Part shown: in pieces, positions 14,515 to 23,822 of the stretch
How positions within the stretch are numbered: the first letter of the stretch is position 1
Layout of the letters: the number at the start of each line of letters is the position of its first letter
Origin: Curvibacter gracilis ATCC BAA-807
GTDB lineage: Bacteria > Pseudomonadota > Gammaproteobacteria > Burkholderiales > Burkholderiaceae_C
Length of the DNA stretch: 64,000 bases
Reading direction: 5' to 3'
Assembly (NCBI RefSeq): GCF_000518645.1
Contig: NZ_JADZ01000014.1
Coordinates: 62,001-126,000 of the forward strand
Made by a program: the position numbers and the translations under genes
Notes under the pieces: model-generated
The model's input: only the letters and a program-made list of their open reading frames with translations
What the model was told of the DNA's origin: nothing
Databases searched by the model: none

Positions 14515-16736
14515 GTCGATGCGTGCTCAAGGGAGGGCACCCGTGGTGGGTGCATCAGCGGCAGGGTGAAGAAGAACACGGCGCCGGGCTGGCCATCGCT
14601 TCGCTCGCGCACGCCCAACTGGCCGCCATGGGCTTCCACCAGGGTGCGGCAGATGTTCAGGCCCAGGCCCAGGCCATCGGCCTTGGTGCTGAAAAAGGGG
14701 TTGAACACCTGTTCGCGCAGGCCCGCCGAGATGCCCGGGCCGTGGTCGGCCACGCACAGCTCCATCAGCTCACCCTGTACCTGGGCGCTCAATTCGATGG
14801 CGCGGCGGGCCGCGGGCAGGTGTTCGGTGGCCTGCAGCGCGTTTTGCAGCAGGTTGATCAGCAACTGCTCCAGCAGCAGGCGGTCACCGCGCACCGGGGG
14901 CAGGGCGGTCAGGGCCGCCCGGTCCAGCCGCAGCGGGGCGGCGGCCAGCTCGGCCTGCAGCAGGCCTTGCACGCGCTCCACCACCTGGGCCAGATCGCAG
15001 GCCTGGTGCTGGCCGCCCTGGGGCCGGATCAGGCCGCGCACGCGCTGCACGATCTCGCCGGCGCGGCGGGCCTGGGCCACGATGTCGCCCAGCGCCGACT
15101 GCAGCAGCTCGGGCGGGCCCTGGCGGGCCAGGGCCTGGGCTGCCAGGGCAAAGTTGGACAAGGCCATCAGCGGCTGGTTCAGCTCGTGGGCCAGGGTGGA
15201 GGCCATCTCGCCCAGGCTGGCCAGGCGGGCGCTGCGCTGCAGTTGCAGGGCCTGCTCGCGCTGGCGCTGCTCGGCCTGGCGCTGCGCGGTGATGTCCACC
15301 ACCGAGCTCATCCAGCCCAGGTGTTGGCCCTGCTCGTCGATCAGCGGGGCGGTGTAGACCATGGTGATCACGTCATGCCCGTCGCGGTGCCGGATGCGCG
15401 ACTCGAAGCCTTGTGGCGCGGCGCGGCCTTGCAGCGCGGCCTCGCTGTCGCGCTGGTGGCGGTCCAGCTCGTCGGGGTGCCAGTAGGGGTAGGGCGGCAG
15501 GCAGCCCAGCAGTTCGTCGGCCCGGTAGCCCACCATCTCGCACAGGGCCGGGTTCACGTAGATGATGCGGCCCTCGCGGTTGCGCGCCCGCATGCCCACC
15601 AGCAGCGAGTCTTCCATGGCCTTGCGAAAGGCGTGCGCCAGTTGCAGGTCGCGGGTGCGTTCCTGCACGCGCAGCTCCAGCTCCTGCCGGGCCTGGCGCT
15701 GCTCGGCAAAGCGGCGCTCGCGCTGCTGCCAGCCCAGGGCGGCCAGCAGCAGCACCGCCGCGCCCAGGGCGGCCAGGGCCAGGGCCTGGCGCCGGGCCAG
15801 GGCCACCTCGGCCAGGTCGGTGCTCACGGTCAGGGTCCAGCCCAGCTCGGGCAGGGGCGTGTCCAGGGCCAGCAGCTCGCGCTGGCGCCCGCCCTGGCTC
15901 CCTCCCTGGCGTGTGTGCAGACGGTACTCGGCCTGATCGGCCGCGCGCTCCAGCCGCCAGGGCAGGGCCGGGTAGGTCTGGGTCTGCGGCGGGCCGTACT
16001 GCTCGTGCCGGGCCAGCCAGGCCAGGTCTTCGGGCGACAGCGGGCGGCTGCTGCGGTACAGCCAGTCGGGCTCGGAGCTCAAGAACACGATGCCGCGGCT
16101 GTCCTGCAGCAGCACCGGTGCCGCCACCTTGGCCCAGGCCTGGCTCAGCTCGTCCAGCCCCACCTTGACGGCCACCACGCCTTTCACCACTCCTTGCTGG
16201 CGCACCGGCTCGGCAATGAACAGGCCCGGCGCCCCGGTGGTCAGGCCCACGCCATAGAAGGTGTTGCGCACCCCCTGGCTGGCCTGCTCGAAATAGGGCC
16301 GCTGACGGTACGACTGGCCCACAAAGCTGCTGGGGGTGGCCCAGTTGCTGGCGGCCACGGCCTGGCCGTTCAGGTCCATCACGTACAGCGCGGCCGAGTC
16401 GGTGCGCCCGCGCAGGTCTTCAAAGTAACGGTTCACCTGCTGGCGCCGCTCGGGCAGATCGGGCTGGGCCAGCAGGGCCAGCACCTCGGGGTGGCGGGCC
16501 GCCGCATAGGGCAGGTAGTCGTAGCGCTCGGCCACCCCGCGCAGGGCCAGGCTGTACACCTCGGCGGCCTGGTGCAGTTCGGCCGTCTTGGTCTGCAGCT
16601 CGCGGCGCTCGGCCCAATGGCCGGCCCCGCCCACGGCCACGGCGGTCAGCAGGGCCAGGCCCAGCCAGGCCAGCGCGTGCGGGCGGGTCAGGCGCTGCAG
16701 CTGGGGCTGGATGAGGGGCTGGAGGCGGTGGAGCAC
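14511..16736 (-). CDS. DctB-like sensor histidine kinase (Cache-PAS-HisKA)
   Basis: An inner-membrane kinase of about 741 residues. A first TM helix near residues 20-40 precedes a long periplasmic Cache sensor with the DctB-like segments LYVMDLNGQAVAASNW, FVGQSYRQRPYF and GLFIAEPV. A second TM helix (ALAALGAAVLLLAAL) is followed by a coiled-coil stretch, a PAS domain (MRARNREGRIIYVNPALCEMVGY) and HisKA with H517 in LAHELNQPL. The HATPase domain has INLLQNAL, DHGPGIS and GLGLGLNI boxes. DctB relatives sense C4-dicarboxylates or related acids. The start is uncertain: I chose GTG 16736, just before the first TM helix. Longer in-frame starts run into the divergent permease gene, and no good ribosome site is visible. 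Confidence 0.88.
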   Translation of the reverse strand: MLHRLQPLIQPQLQRLTRPHALAWLGLALLTAVAVGGAGHWAERRELQTKTAELHQAAEVYSLALRGVAERYDYLPYAAARHPEVLALLAQPDLPERRQQVNRYFEDLRGRTDSAALYVMDLNGQAVAASNWATPSSFVGQSYRQRPYFEQASQGVRNTFYGVGLTTGAPGLFIAEPVRQQGVVKGVVAVKVGLDELSQAWAKVAAPVLLQDSRGIVFLSSEPDWLYRSSRPLSPEDLAWLARHEQYGPPQTQTYPALPWRLERAADQAEYRLHTRQGGSQGGRQRELLALDTPLPELGWTLTVSTDLAEVALARRQALALAALGAAVLLLAALGWQQRERRFAEQRQARQELELRVQERTRDLQLAHAFRKAMEDSLLVGMRARNREGRIIYVNPALCEMVGYRADELLGCLPPYPYWHPDELDRHQRDSEAALQGRAAPQGFESRIRHRDGHDVITMVYTAPLIDEQGQHLGWMSSVVDITAQRQAEQRQREQALQLQRSARLASLGEMASTLAHELNQPLMALSNFALAAQALARQGPPELLQSALGDIVAQARRAGEIVQRVRGLIRPQGGQHQACDLAQVVERVQGLLQAELAAAPLRLDRAALTALPPVRGDRLLLEQLLINLLQNALQATEHLPAARRAIELSAQVQGELMELCVADHGPGISAGLREQVFNPFFSTKADGLGLGLNICRTLVEAHGGQLGVRERSDGQPGAVFFFTLPLMHPPRVPSLEHAST

Positions 16737-16808
16737 GGTGGTCAGGCTGGAGGGGTGGGCGCCAACGATAGCGCGAGCGGTCGTGGCCAGACGCTCGAGC
16801 GGTGGTTT

Positions 16809-16826
16809 CTGCGTAGTTTTACGCAG
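16809..16826. promoter_or_regulatory. Perfect inverted repeat, likely regulator operator
   Basis: CTGCGTAGTTTTACGCAG has 7-bp perfect arms around GTTT. It sits in the 173-bp region between the divergent sensor kinase and the KgtP-like permease, about 85 bp before the permease start. The location fits a binding site for the adjacent FixJ-type regulator. No U-run follows, which argues against a terminator. Function inferred from position. Confidence 0.6.
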
Positions 16827-16909
16827 AACGGTGCCCCGGCGGGCACGGATGCGGTGTGGCGCGGCGATTTTGACAATGGCGTGAAACCCTTTGCATGGAG
16901 ACAAACCAC

Positions 16910-18238
16910 ATGAACGCACCCGCCCGCGGCGCTGCAGCCTCGGCTGCCGCGCCTGAACGCATTGAAGCCCGGCGCCTGCGCGCCATCCTGATCGGCTCGG
17001 CCGGCAACCTGGTCGAGTGGTATGACTTCTATACCTACGCGGCCTTCTCGCTGTACTTTGCGAACTCCTTCTTCCCGGCCCAGGACGCCACGGCGCAGAT
17101 GATGTCCACCGCCGGCATCTTTGCCCTGGGCTTTTTCATCCGGCCGCTGGGCGGTCTGCTGTTTGGCCGCATCGCCGACCGCAGCGGGCGCAAGAACGCC
17201 TTGATGGGCTCGGTGCTGCTGATGTGCCTGGGCTCGCTGATCATTGCCTGCGCCCCCACCTATGCGGTGGCCGGGGCCTGGGCGCCCGCGCTGCTGTTGC
17301 TGGCGCGCCTGCTGCAGGGCCTGAGCCTGGGCGGCGAATATGGCTCCAGCGCCACCTACCTGTCGGAGATGGCGACCTCCAGGCACCGGGGCTTTTATGC
17401 CAGCTTCCAGTACGTGACCCTGATCGGCGGGCAGCTGACGGCGCTGCTGGTCTTGCTGGTGCTGCAGCACCTGTTGCTGAGCGATGCCCAACTGCGTGAC
17501 TGGGGCTGGCGCATTCCGTTTCTGATCGGTGCCGGCCTGGCCGTGCTGGCCTTGCGCATGCGCAAGGACCTGCATGAAACCGCCTCGTTCGAGGCCAACC
17601 GCAGCAAGGCCAAGCCCCTGAGCGGCCTGCGCCAACTGGCCCAGCACCCGCGCGAGGTGTTGCTGGTGATCGGCCTGACCATGGGCGGCACGCTCGCGTT
17701 CTACGTTTACACCACTTACATGCAGAAGTTTCTGCGCCTGTCGGTGGGCTTGACAGACAGCCAGACCACCGCCGTGTCGGCCGCCTCGCTGGTGTTTGCC
17801 ATGTTGCTGCAGCCGATCTACGGCGCGCTGTCCGACCGCGTGGGCCGCCGCCCGCTGTTGGTGGGCTTTGCGTTGCTGGGCACGCTCTTCACGGTGCCGC
17901 TGCTGAGCGCCATCCGCCATGCCCAGGGCCCGTGGGAGGCCTTTGGCCTGATCGCCTGCGCCTGGCTGATCGTGTCGGGCTACACCTCGATCAATGCGGT
18001 GGTGAAGGCCGAGTTGTTCCCGGCCGCCATCCGCGCCACCGGGGTGGGCGTGCCCTATGCGCTGGCGGTGTCGGTGTTTGGCGGCACGGCCGAGTACGTG
18101 GCGCTGTGGTTCAAGCAGGCGGGGCTGGAAAGCGGCTTCTACTGGTATGCCACCGCCGTGATCGCCTGCACGTTGATCGTGTGCTGGTGCATGCGCGACA
18201 CGCGCAGCACGTCCAAGATCGACGCCGAGAATACGTGA
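16910..18238 (+). CDS. KgtP-like MFS carboxylate:proton symporter
   Basis: A 442-residue, 12-helix permease of the metabolite:H+ symporter branch of the major facilitator superfamily. It is closest in appearance to alpha-ketoglutarate permease KgtP: NLVEWYDFYTYAAFSLYFA in the first helix, GRIADRSGRKNAL in loop 2-3, LLQGLSLGGEYGSSATYLSE in helix 4, and DRVGRRPLLV in the second half. I chose ATG 16910 because GGAG lies 9 bases upstream; an ATG 15 bases earlier lacks a site. It is transcribed divergently from the DctB/FixJ-like pair with a palindrome between them, so the pair probably controls it in response to the carboxylate it imports. The precise substrate (2-oxoglutarate or another di- or tricarboxylate) is not certain. 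Confidence 0.88.
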   Translation: MNAPARGAAASAAAPERIEARRLRAILIGSAGNLVEWYDFYTYAAFSLYFANSFFPAQDATAQMMSTAGIFALGFFIRPLGGLLFGRIADRSGRKNALMGSVLLMCLGSLIIACAPTYAVAGAWAPALLLLARLLQGLSLGGEYGSSATYLSEMATSRHRGFYASFQYVTLIGGQLTALLVLLVLQHLLLSDAQLRDWGWRIPFLIGAGLAVLALRMRKDLHETASFEANRSKAKPLSGLRQLAQHPREVLLVIGLTMGGTLAFYVYTTYMQKFLRLSVGLTDSQTTAVSAASLVFAMLLQPIYGALSDRVGRRPLLVGFALLGTLFTVPLLSAIRHAQGPWEAFGLIACAWLIVSGYTSINAVVKAELFPAAIRATGVGVPYALAVSVFGGTAEYVALWFKQAGLESGFYWYATAVIACTLIVCWCMRDTRSTSKIDAENT

Positions 18239-18240
18239 AT

Positions 18241-18320
18241 GCCCCCACGCTCCCTCACTTCGTGTGGTCGCTGCCCCCCATGGGGGCCGCAGCCCGCCTT
18301 GGGGCGGCCCGGCGCCGGGC
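18241..18320. repeat. Intergenic palindrome cluster (REP-like, bidirectional terminator candidate)
   Basis: Between the convergent permease and panB genes lie several nested palindromes. CTGC...GCAG (18271-18292) encloses CCCCCATGGGGG, then CCGCC-TTGG-GGCGG at 18294-18307, then CCCGGCGCCGGG at 18308-18319. Intergenic sequences of the style 'cacgctccctcacttcgtg' followed by a C-run/G-run hairpin are frequent in Comamonadaceae genomes (my recollection). The element probably ends transcription from both sides. Confidence 0.6.
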
Positions 18321-18341
18321 TGAGGCGCTCCGCTGGCCGTA

Positions 18342-19220
18342 TCACCAGGCGTGCAGCGCCGGGTCAGGAAAGCTGCCGTCCTTGACGGCGCGCACATAGG
18401 CCTGCAGGGCGGCCTGCACGCTGCCGGCGCCGTCCATGAAGTTGCGCACGAACTTCGGGTTCTTGCCCAGGTTGATGCCCAGCATGTCGTGCATCACCAG
18501 CACCTGGCCCGCGGTGTCCGGGCCGGCGCCGATGCCGATGGTGGCGCAGCGCGTCAGCGCGCGGGTCAGCTCGCCGGCCAGGGCGGCCGGCACCATCTCC
18601 AGCACCAGCATGCTGGCGCCTGCGGCCTCCAGGGCCAGGGCCTGTTCCTTCAGCAGGGCGGCGCTGTCGCCCCGGCCCTGCACCCGGTAGCCGCCCAGGG
18701 CGTGCACGGTCTGCGGGGTCAGGCCCAGGTGGGAGCACACGGGGATGCCGCGTTCCACCATGAAGCGCACCGTCTCGGTGGTCCAGCCACCCCCTTCGAG
18801 CTTCACCATGTGGGCGCCGGCCTGCAGCAGGGCCACGGCGCTTTCCAGCGCCTGCTCGCGGCTGCTCTGGTAGCTGCCAAAGGGCAGGTCGCCGATGATC
18901 CAGGCCGTGCCCTGCACGCGGCGCAGGCCCCGGGCCACGCTTTCGGTGTGGTAGCACAGGGTGTCCAGGCTCACGCCCACGGTGCTGGGCAGACCCTGGC
19001 AGACCATGCCCAGCGAATCCCCCACCAGCAGGCACTCCACCCCGGCGGCATCGGCCATGGCGGCGAAGGTGGCGTCGTAGGCGGTGAGCATGGTGATCTT
19101 CTCGCCACGGGCGTGCAGCTCGGCCAGGCGCGGCAGGCTCAGCGGCTTGCGCGTGGCCACGGGCGAGGCCGGGGGCAGGGTGCCGTAGGGCGAGCTCAAG
19201 GGGGCGTCGGTGGTGCTCAT
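18342..19220 (-). CDS. panB: 3-methyl-2-oxobutanoate hydroxymethyltransferase (pantothenate biosynthesis)
   Basis: A 292-residue cytoplasmic enzyme that adds a hydroxymethyl group from 5,10-methylene-tetrahydrofolate to alpha-ketoisovalerate, making ketopantoate, the first committed step to pantothenate and CoA. Family segments are [68 protein letters not shown] and [19 protein letters not shown] lies 8 bases before ATG 19220. The protein carries about 25 extra N-terminal residues relative to typical PanB. It is the last of a minus-strand run DUF3460-scpA-nadB-panB, with 22 bp to nadB. panC, its frequent partner, is not in the window. Confidence 0.97.
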   Translation of the reverse strand: MSTTDAPLSSPYGTLPPASPVATRKPLSLPRLAELHARGEKITMLTAYDATFAAMADAAGVECLLVGDSLGMVCQGLPSTVGVSLDTLCYHTESVARGLRRVQGTAWIIGDLPFGSYQSSREQALESAVALLQAGAHMVKLEGGGWTTETVRFMVERGIPVCSHLGLTPQTVHALGGYRVQGRGDSAALLKEQALALEAAGASMLVLEMVPAALAGELTRALTRCATIGIGAGPDTAGQVLVMHDMLGINLGKNPKFVRNFMDGAGSVQAALQAYVRAVKDGSFPDPALHAW

Positions 19221-19242
19221 GGTGTGTCTCCTCAGGGGCTTC

Positions 19243-20826
19243 TCAGTGGGATCCAGGCAGCACGGTGGGCCGGGCCACGGCGTCGGTCTGCGGGTGGTCG
19301 GTGCTGAAGTGCAGGCCCCGGCTCTCCTGGCGCTGCCGCGCCGAGCGCACCATCAGCGCGGCCACCTGGCTCAGGTTGCGCAGCTCCAGCAGGGCGCGGC
19401 TGGGCCGGCCCAGGGCCCACAGGCGCTCACTGGCGGCCTGCAGCGGGGCCAGGGCCTCGGCAGCGGCCTGCAGGCTGGCGTCGCTGCGCACGATGCCGAC
19501 CTGGGCCGACATCAGGGCGCGCAGCTGCTGGCGCAGCGCGGCGGCATCGGCCTCCAGCGCCGGGTCGGGTGGGGTCAGGGCTTGATCAGGCGGGGCGGCA
19601 GGGCGGCTGGCAGGCAGGGCCTCGGCCAGCACGTGGTCGGCCGCGGCGCGCGCGAACACCAGGCATTCGAGCAGCGAGTTGCTGGCGAGTCGGTTGGCCC
19701 CGTGCAGGCCGGTGCAGGCCACCTCGCCAATGGCCAGCAGGCCCGGCAGGTCGGTGCGTCCGGCCAGGTCGGTCAGCACGCCGCCGCAGGTGTAGTGGGC
19801 GGCGGGCACCACCGGGATGGCCTGGCGCGTGATGTCGATGCCCAGGGCAGCGCAGCGTGCCGCGATGTTGGGAAAGTGCTCATGCAAAAAGGCCGGGCTC
19901 TGGTGCGAGATGTCGAGTTCGACACAGGGCAGGCCGTGGCGCTTCATCTCGGCGTCGATGGCGCGGGCCACCACGTCGCGCGGGGCCAGTTCGGCGCGCG
20001 CGTCGTACTCGGGCATGAAGCGCCGGCCGCCGGCCGCGGCCGGCCGTTTGAGCAGGCCGCCTTCACCGCGCACCGCCTCGCTGATCAGAAAGCCCTGGGC
20101 CTCGGGGTGGCACAGGCTGGTGGGGTGGAACTGCACGAACTCCAGGTTGGCCACGCGGCAACCGGCGCGCCAGGCGGCGGCCATGCCGCAGCCGGTGGAG
20201 GTGTCGGGGTTGGTGGTGTGGGCAAACACCTGGCCGGCGCCGCCGCTGGCCAGCACGGTGTGCGGGGCCAGCAGGGTGCGGCGCAGGCCGCGGGCGGTGT
20301 CCAGCAGTTCCACGCCCAGGCAGCGGCGGGGGCCCCCATCGGGGCTGGGCGGGGCCAGCACCAGTTCGACCAGGCTGTGCTGCTCCAGCACCGTGATGCC
20401 CGGGGTTTGGCGCACCACGTCCATCAGGGTGCGCTGCACCGCGGCGCCGGTGGCATCGGCCACGTGGGCGATGCGGCGGGCGCTGTGCCCGCCCTCGCGC
20501 GTCAGGTGCAATGCGCCCTGCTCTTCGGTGAAGGGCACGCCCTGGGCCTGCAGCCAGGCCATGGCGGCCGGTGCGCCCTCCACCACGAAGCGCGTGGCGG
20601 CCTCGTCGCACAGGCCGGCCCCGGCCACCAGGGTGTCGCGCACATGGTCGTCAAAGCTGTCGTCTTCGGCCAGCACGGCGGCAATGCCGCCCTGGGCCAT
20701 GCCGCTGGCCCCGGCGTCCAGGGTGCTTTTGCTGATCACCGCCACACGGCGGGTGGGGGCCAGCAGCAGGGCGGCGCACAGGCCGGCCAGGCCGCTGCCG
20801 ACGATGAGGGTGTCGAATTCGGTCAC
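19243..20826 (-). CDS. nadB: L-aspartate oxidase (NAD biosynthesis)
   Basis: A 527-residue FAD enzyme oxidising L-aspartate to iminoaspartate, the first step of de novo NAD synthesis. It begins with the Rossmann FAD motif [19 protein letters not shown] and has the succinate dehydrogenase/NadB-type elements [64 protein letters not shown] and [23 protein letters not shown] start it at GTG 20826, because this begins exactly at the family N-terminus; longer in-frame starts add a low-complexity Pro/Arg leader that would overlap scpA. No strong ribosome-binding site is visible. It follows scpA by 49 bp. Confidence 0.95.
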   Translation of the reverse strand: MTEFDTLIVGSGLAGLCAALLLAPTRRVAVISKSTLDAGASGMAQGGIAAVLAEDDSFDDHVRDTLVAGAGLCDEAATRFVVEGAPAAMAWLQAQGVPFTEEQGALHLTREGGHSARRIAHVADATGAAVQRTLMDVVRQTPGITVLEQHSLVELVLAPPSPDGGPRRCLGVELLDTARGLRRTLLAPHTVLASGGAGQVFAHTTNPDTSTGCGMAAAWRAGCRVANLEFVQFHPTSLCHPEAQGFLISEAVRGEGGLLKRPAAAGGRRFMPEYDARAELAPRDVVARAIDAEMKRHGLPCVELDISHQSPAFLHEHFPNIAARCAALGIDITRQAIPVVPAAHYTCGGVLTDLAGRTDLPGLLAIGEVACTGLHGANRLASNSLLECLVFARAAADHVLAEALPASRPAAPPDQALTPPDPALEADAAALRQQLRALMSAQVGIVRSDASLQAAAEALAPLQAASERLWALGRPSRALLELRNLSQVAALMVRSARQRQESRGLHFSTDHPQTDAVARPTVLPGSH

Positions 20827-20875
20827 GGTCAGTGGGGGGAGGGAATGGGGCGGGGCCGGGCCCCGGGGGGAGCGT

Positions 20876-21745
20876 TCAGGCCGGGGTGTAGGCCAGGCGC
20901 ACGTAGATCGGGGCAAAGGCCTCGGCCTGGGTGATCTCGATCAGGGTTTCCTTGGCCAGCTCCAGCAGGGCGATGAAGGTGACCACCAGCACGGTGCTGC
21001 CTTTTTCGGGTTCGAACAGGTCTTCGAACTCGACGAAGCGGCGGCCCTGCAGGGCGCGCAGCACCTTGCTCATGTACTCGCGCACGCTGAGTTCCTCGCG
21101 CGTGATGCGGTGGTGCTGCACCAGGCGGGCGCGTTTGAGGATGTCGCGCCAGGCCTCCTGCAGGTCGACCACGTGCACATCGGGAAAGCGCGGCTGCAGG
21201 CTTTGCTCGATGTACACCTGGGCGCGCATGAAGTCGCGCCCGAACTGGGGCAGGGCATTGAGCTTGGCGCCGGCCAGCTTCATCTGCTCGTATTCGAGCA
21301 GGCGGCGCACCAGCTCGGCACGCGGGTCTTCGGGCTCCTGCCCTTCGGGGGCGGGCTTGGGCGGCAGCAGCATGCGCGACTTGATCTCGATCAGCATGGC
21401 CGCCATCAACAGGTACTCGGCGGCCAGTTCGAGGTTGCGCGTGCGGATCTCGTCCACATACACCAGGTACTGGCGCGTCACCGCCGCCATCGGGATGTCG
21501 AGGATGTTGAAGTTCTGCTTGCGGATCAGGTACAGCAGCAGGTCCAGCGGGCCTTCGAAGGCCTCCAGAAAGACCTCCAGCGCATCGGGCGGGATGTACA
21601 GGTCGGTCGGCATGGCGAACAGCGGTTCGCCATACAGGCGGGCCACGGCCACGTGATCGACCACGCTCGGCATCGCCGCGCCTTCGGGGGTACCGTCAGG
21701 GGCAGGCGGGAGCAGCGCCGTGTCGGCGCCTGGGCTGGGCTTCAT
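20876..21745 (-). CDS. scpA: Segregation and condensation protein A
   Basis: This 289-residue kleisin subunit of the bacterial condensin Smc-ScpAB works in chromosome compaction and segregation. Typical segments are LEAFEGPLDLLLYLIRKQNFNILDIPMAAVTRQYL, AAEYLLMAAMLIEIKSRMLLP, and a C-terminal winged-helix part (STVLVVTFIALLELAKETLIEITQAEAFAPIYVRL). The first 50 residues are a low-complexity leader and the conserved protein starts near FLEAFEGP. I used ATG 21745; an internal ATG would shorten the leader. It sits 50 bp after the DUF3460 gene, an arrangement usual for Comamonadaceae (family knowledge). scpB is not in the window. Confidence 0.93.
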   Translation of the reverse strand: MKPSPGADTALLPPAPDGTPEGAAMPSVVDHVAVARLYGEPLFAMPTDLYIPPDALEVFLEAFEGPLDLLLYLIRKQNFNILDIPMAAVTRQYLVYVDEIRTRNLELAAEYLLMAAMLIEIKSRMLLPPKPAPEGQEPEDPRAELVRRLLEYEQMKLAGAKLNALPQFGRDFMRAQVYIEQSLQPRFPDVHVVDLQEAWRDILKRARLVQHHRITREELSVREYMSKVLRALQGRRFVEFEDLFEPEKGSTVLVVTFIALLELAKETLIEITQAEAFAPIYVRLAYTPA

Positions 21746-21795
21746 GGGGGTTGGGGGCAGGCGCAGGCCGGAGGGTGGGGCGCCGGGCCGGGGCC

Positions 21796-21999
21796 TCAGT
21801 GGCCGCTTTGGTAGACGTAGGGCTTTTGCGGCACGCGGGCCTGCTTGAAGCCGGCCTGGGCTTCGCGGTCTTGCTCGCGGTCCCACAGCAGGCCGCGGCC
21901 CGCTTGTTGCTGGGCGTCCAGTTCGGGCTTGGCGGCCTTGAGCTGTTCGATGAACTGGGTGGCGTCAGAGGTGTAGTGAGGGCGGGCGAAGATCGACAT
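21796..21999 (-). CDS. DUF3460 family small protein
   Basis: A 67-residue hydrophilic cytoplasmic protein matching DUF3460 (PF11943), found next to scpA in many betaproteobacteria. It starts MSIFARPHYTSDATQFIEQL and ends in the characteristic KPYVYQSGH; the middle holds GRGLLWDREQ. ATG 21999 has AAAGGA 8 bases upstream, which fixes the start. No function is known for the family. Its constant position before scpA suggests a link with chromosome maintenance or simply conserved operon structure. Confidence 0.88.
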   Translation of the reverse strand: MSIFARPHYTSDATQFIEQLKAAKPELDAQQQAGRGLLWDREQDREAQAGFKQARVPQKPYVYQSGH

Positions 22000-22049
22000 G
22001 TTGCAAGTCCTTTGGGGCGCGATTTTAGCGGCCTCGGGCGGCCGGGCTC

Positions 22050-23732
22050 TCAAAGCCCGGGGCTGCTGTCGTTTTGGGCCTGTGCTTCGGCCTGCGCTGC
22101 TGCCAGTTCGGCGCTCAGCCCCGAGCGCCGGGCCAGGTCGTGCGGCTGGGGCTGCAGCCCTTCCAGGTGCAGGGTGCCGCCGTGCTGGCGCACCACCCGG
22201 TGCAACTGGCGCAGGGCATCGACCCCGGTCGAGTCGAGGGCGATGAGCTGATGTGCCTCCAGCACCACGCGGGTGCCGGGCGGGGCCTGCTCCACCGCAC
22301 TCACCAGGCGGTCGATGCGGTCCACCGCGCCAAAGAACAGGGCGCCATAGAGCTGAAAGCGCAGCTCCGACCCCTGGCCGGGCAGGGGCGCCACGCTGAA
22401 CAGCGAGCTCATGCGCCGGATGAACAGGGCGCAGGCCAGCAGCAGCCCCACCTCGATGGCCACCGTCAGGTCGAACACCACGGTGAGCACAAAGGTGCCC
22501 AGCATCACCAGGCGGTAGTGGCCGGAGTAGTGCTTGAGGTCGGCGAACTCGTGCCATTCCCCCATGTTCCAGGCCACGAACAGCAGGATGCCGGCCAGCA
22601 CGGGCAGCGGAATCAGCAGCGCCAGCGGCGCCGCCAGCAGCACGATCAGCGCCAGCGTGGCGGCATGCACCAGGCCCGAGACCGGCGAGCTGGCACCCGA
22701 GCGGATGTTGGTCACGGTGCGGGCGATGGTGCCGGTGGCCGGCATGCCGCCGAACAGGGGCGTGACGAAGTTGGCCACGCCCTGGGCCATCAGCTCCTGG
22801 TTGGGGTCGTGGCGCGGGGTGTTGCTGATCTGGTCGGCCACCCGGGCGCACAGCAGCGACTCGACCGCCCCCAGCAGCGCAATCGTGAGCGTGGGGTTGA
22901 GCAGGTGCTTGGCGGTCTCCCAGCTGAAATCGGGCAGGGCCAGTTCCGGCAGGCCGGCCGGGATGCTGCCGAAGCGGCTGCCGATGGTCTCCACCTGCAG
23001 GCCCAGCACCCAGGCCAGCAGCGTGAGGGTGACCAGGGCCACCACCGGGCCGGGCAGGCGCGACGTCACGCGCCAGGCGCGGCGCATGCCGGGGATGTCG
23101 TCCAGGGTGGCCTGGAAGCGGTGCTTGCGCCCCCACAGCCAGGGCCAGGCGAACAGGCCCACCACACAGCACAGGCCCAGGCCGAAGGCGGCCGGGTTGA
23201 AGCTGCCCCGGTGCAGCCACAGCGTGTTCAGCTGCGAAAAGAAATCGGCTGGCATGCGCGGCACCTGCAGGCCCAGCCAGTCTTTCATCTGCGACAGGGC
23301 GATCAGCACGGCAATGCCGTTGGTGAAGCCGACCACGATGGTCACCGGCACATAGCGCACCAGCGTGCCCAGGCGCAGCAAGCCCATCAGGAACAGCAGC
23401 ACGCCCGCCAGGCTGGTGGAAATCAGCAGATTGGCCAGGCCGTGGCGCTCGATGATGCCGTACACCACCACGATGAAAGCCCCCGCCGGCCCACCGATCT
23501 GCACATTGGAGCCCCCCAGCAGTGAGATCAGAAAGCCCGCGATGATGGCGGTCCACAGGCCCGCCTCGGGCTTCATGCCCGAGGCAATCGCGAAGGCCAT
23601 GGCCAGCGGCAGGGCCACGATGCCCACCGTGACCCCGGCGCCGGCATCGCGCCAGAAACGGACGCGGCTGTAATCGCGGCAGGTGTCGAGCAGGCGGGGG
23701 TGGAAACGGGCAAGGGCGTGAGGCAGGTGCAT
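22050..23732 (-). CDS. SulP-family anion transporter with STAS domain
   Basis: A 560-residue integral membrane protein. The SulP core (about residues 20-430) has the opening VTVGIVALPLAMAFAIASGMKPEAGLWTAII, the GGSNVQIGGPAGAFIVVV element and NQELMAQGVANFVTPLFGGMPATGTIART, all typical of SLC26/SulP carriers for sulfate, bicarbonate or dicarboxylates. A C-terminal cytoplasmic STAS domain (about 440-550) contains VVLEAHQLIALDSTGVDALRQL, the conserved strand-helix with DSTG. It is the upstream neighbour of the DUF3460 gene (50-bp gap) and divergent from the 7TM receptor at 23823. Substrate cannot be assigned from sequence alone. Confidence 0.92.
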   Translation of the reverse strand: MHLPHALARFHPRLLDTCRDYSRVRFWRDAGAGVTVGIVALPLAMAFAIASGMKPEAGLWTAIIAGFLISLLGGSNVQIGGPAGAFIVVVYGIIERHGLANLLISTSLAGVLLFLMGLLRLGTLVRYVPVTIVVGFTNGIAVLIALSQMKDWLGLQVPRMPADFFSQLNTLWLHRGSFNPAAFGLGLCCVVGLFAWPWLWGRKHRFQATLDDIPGMRRAWRVTSRLPGPVVALVTLTLLAWVLGLQVETIGSRFGSIPAGLPELALPDFSWETAKHLLNPTLTIALLGAVESLLCARVADQISNTPRHDPNQELMAQGVANFVTPLFGGMPATGTIARTVTNIRSGASSPVSGLVHAATLALIVLLAAPLALLIPLPVLAGILLFVAWNMGEWHEFADLKHYSGHYRLVMLGTFVLTVVFDLTVAIEVGLLLACALFIRRMSSLFSVAPLPGQGSELRFQLYGALFFGAVDRIDRLVSAVEQAPPGTRVVLEAHQLIALDSTGVDALRQLHRVVRQHGGTLHLEGLQPQPHDLARRSGLSAELAAAQAEAQAQNDSSPGL

Positions 23733-23822
23733 TGGCTCGGATTCTGGTCCCCGCTGGCGCCGGCGTCCACATCACCCAGATCGGGGATGTCCCGGTGCTT
23801 GCAAAATTGTTACATTGTGTAT

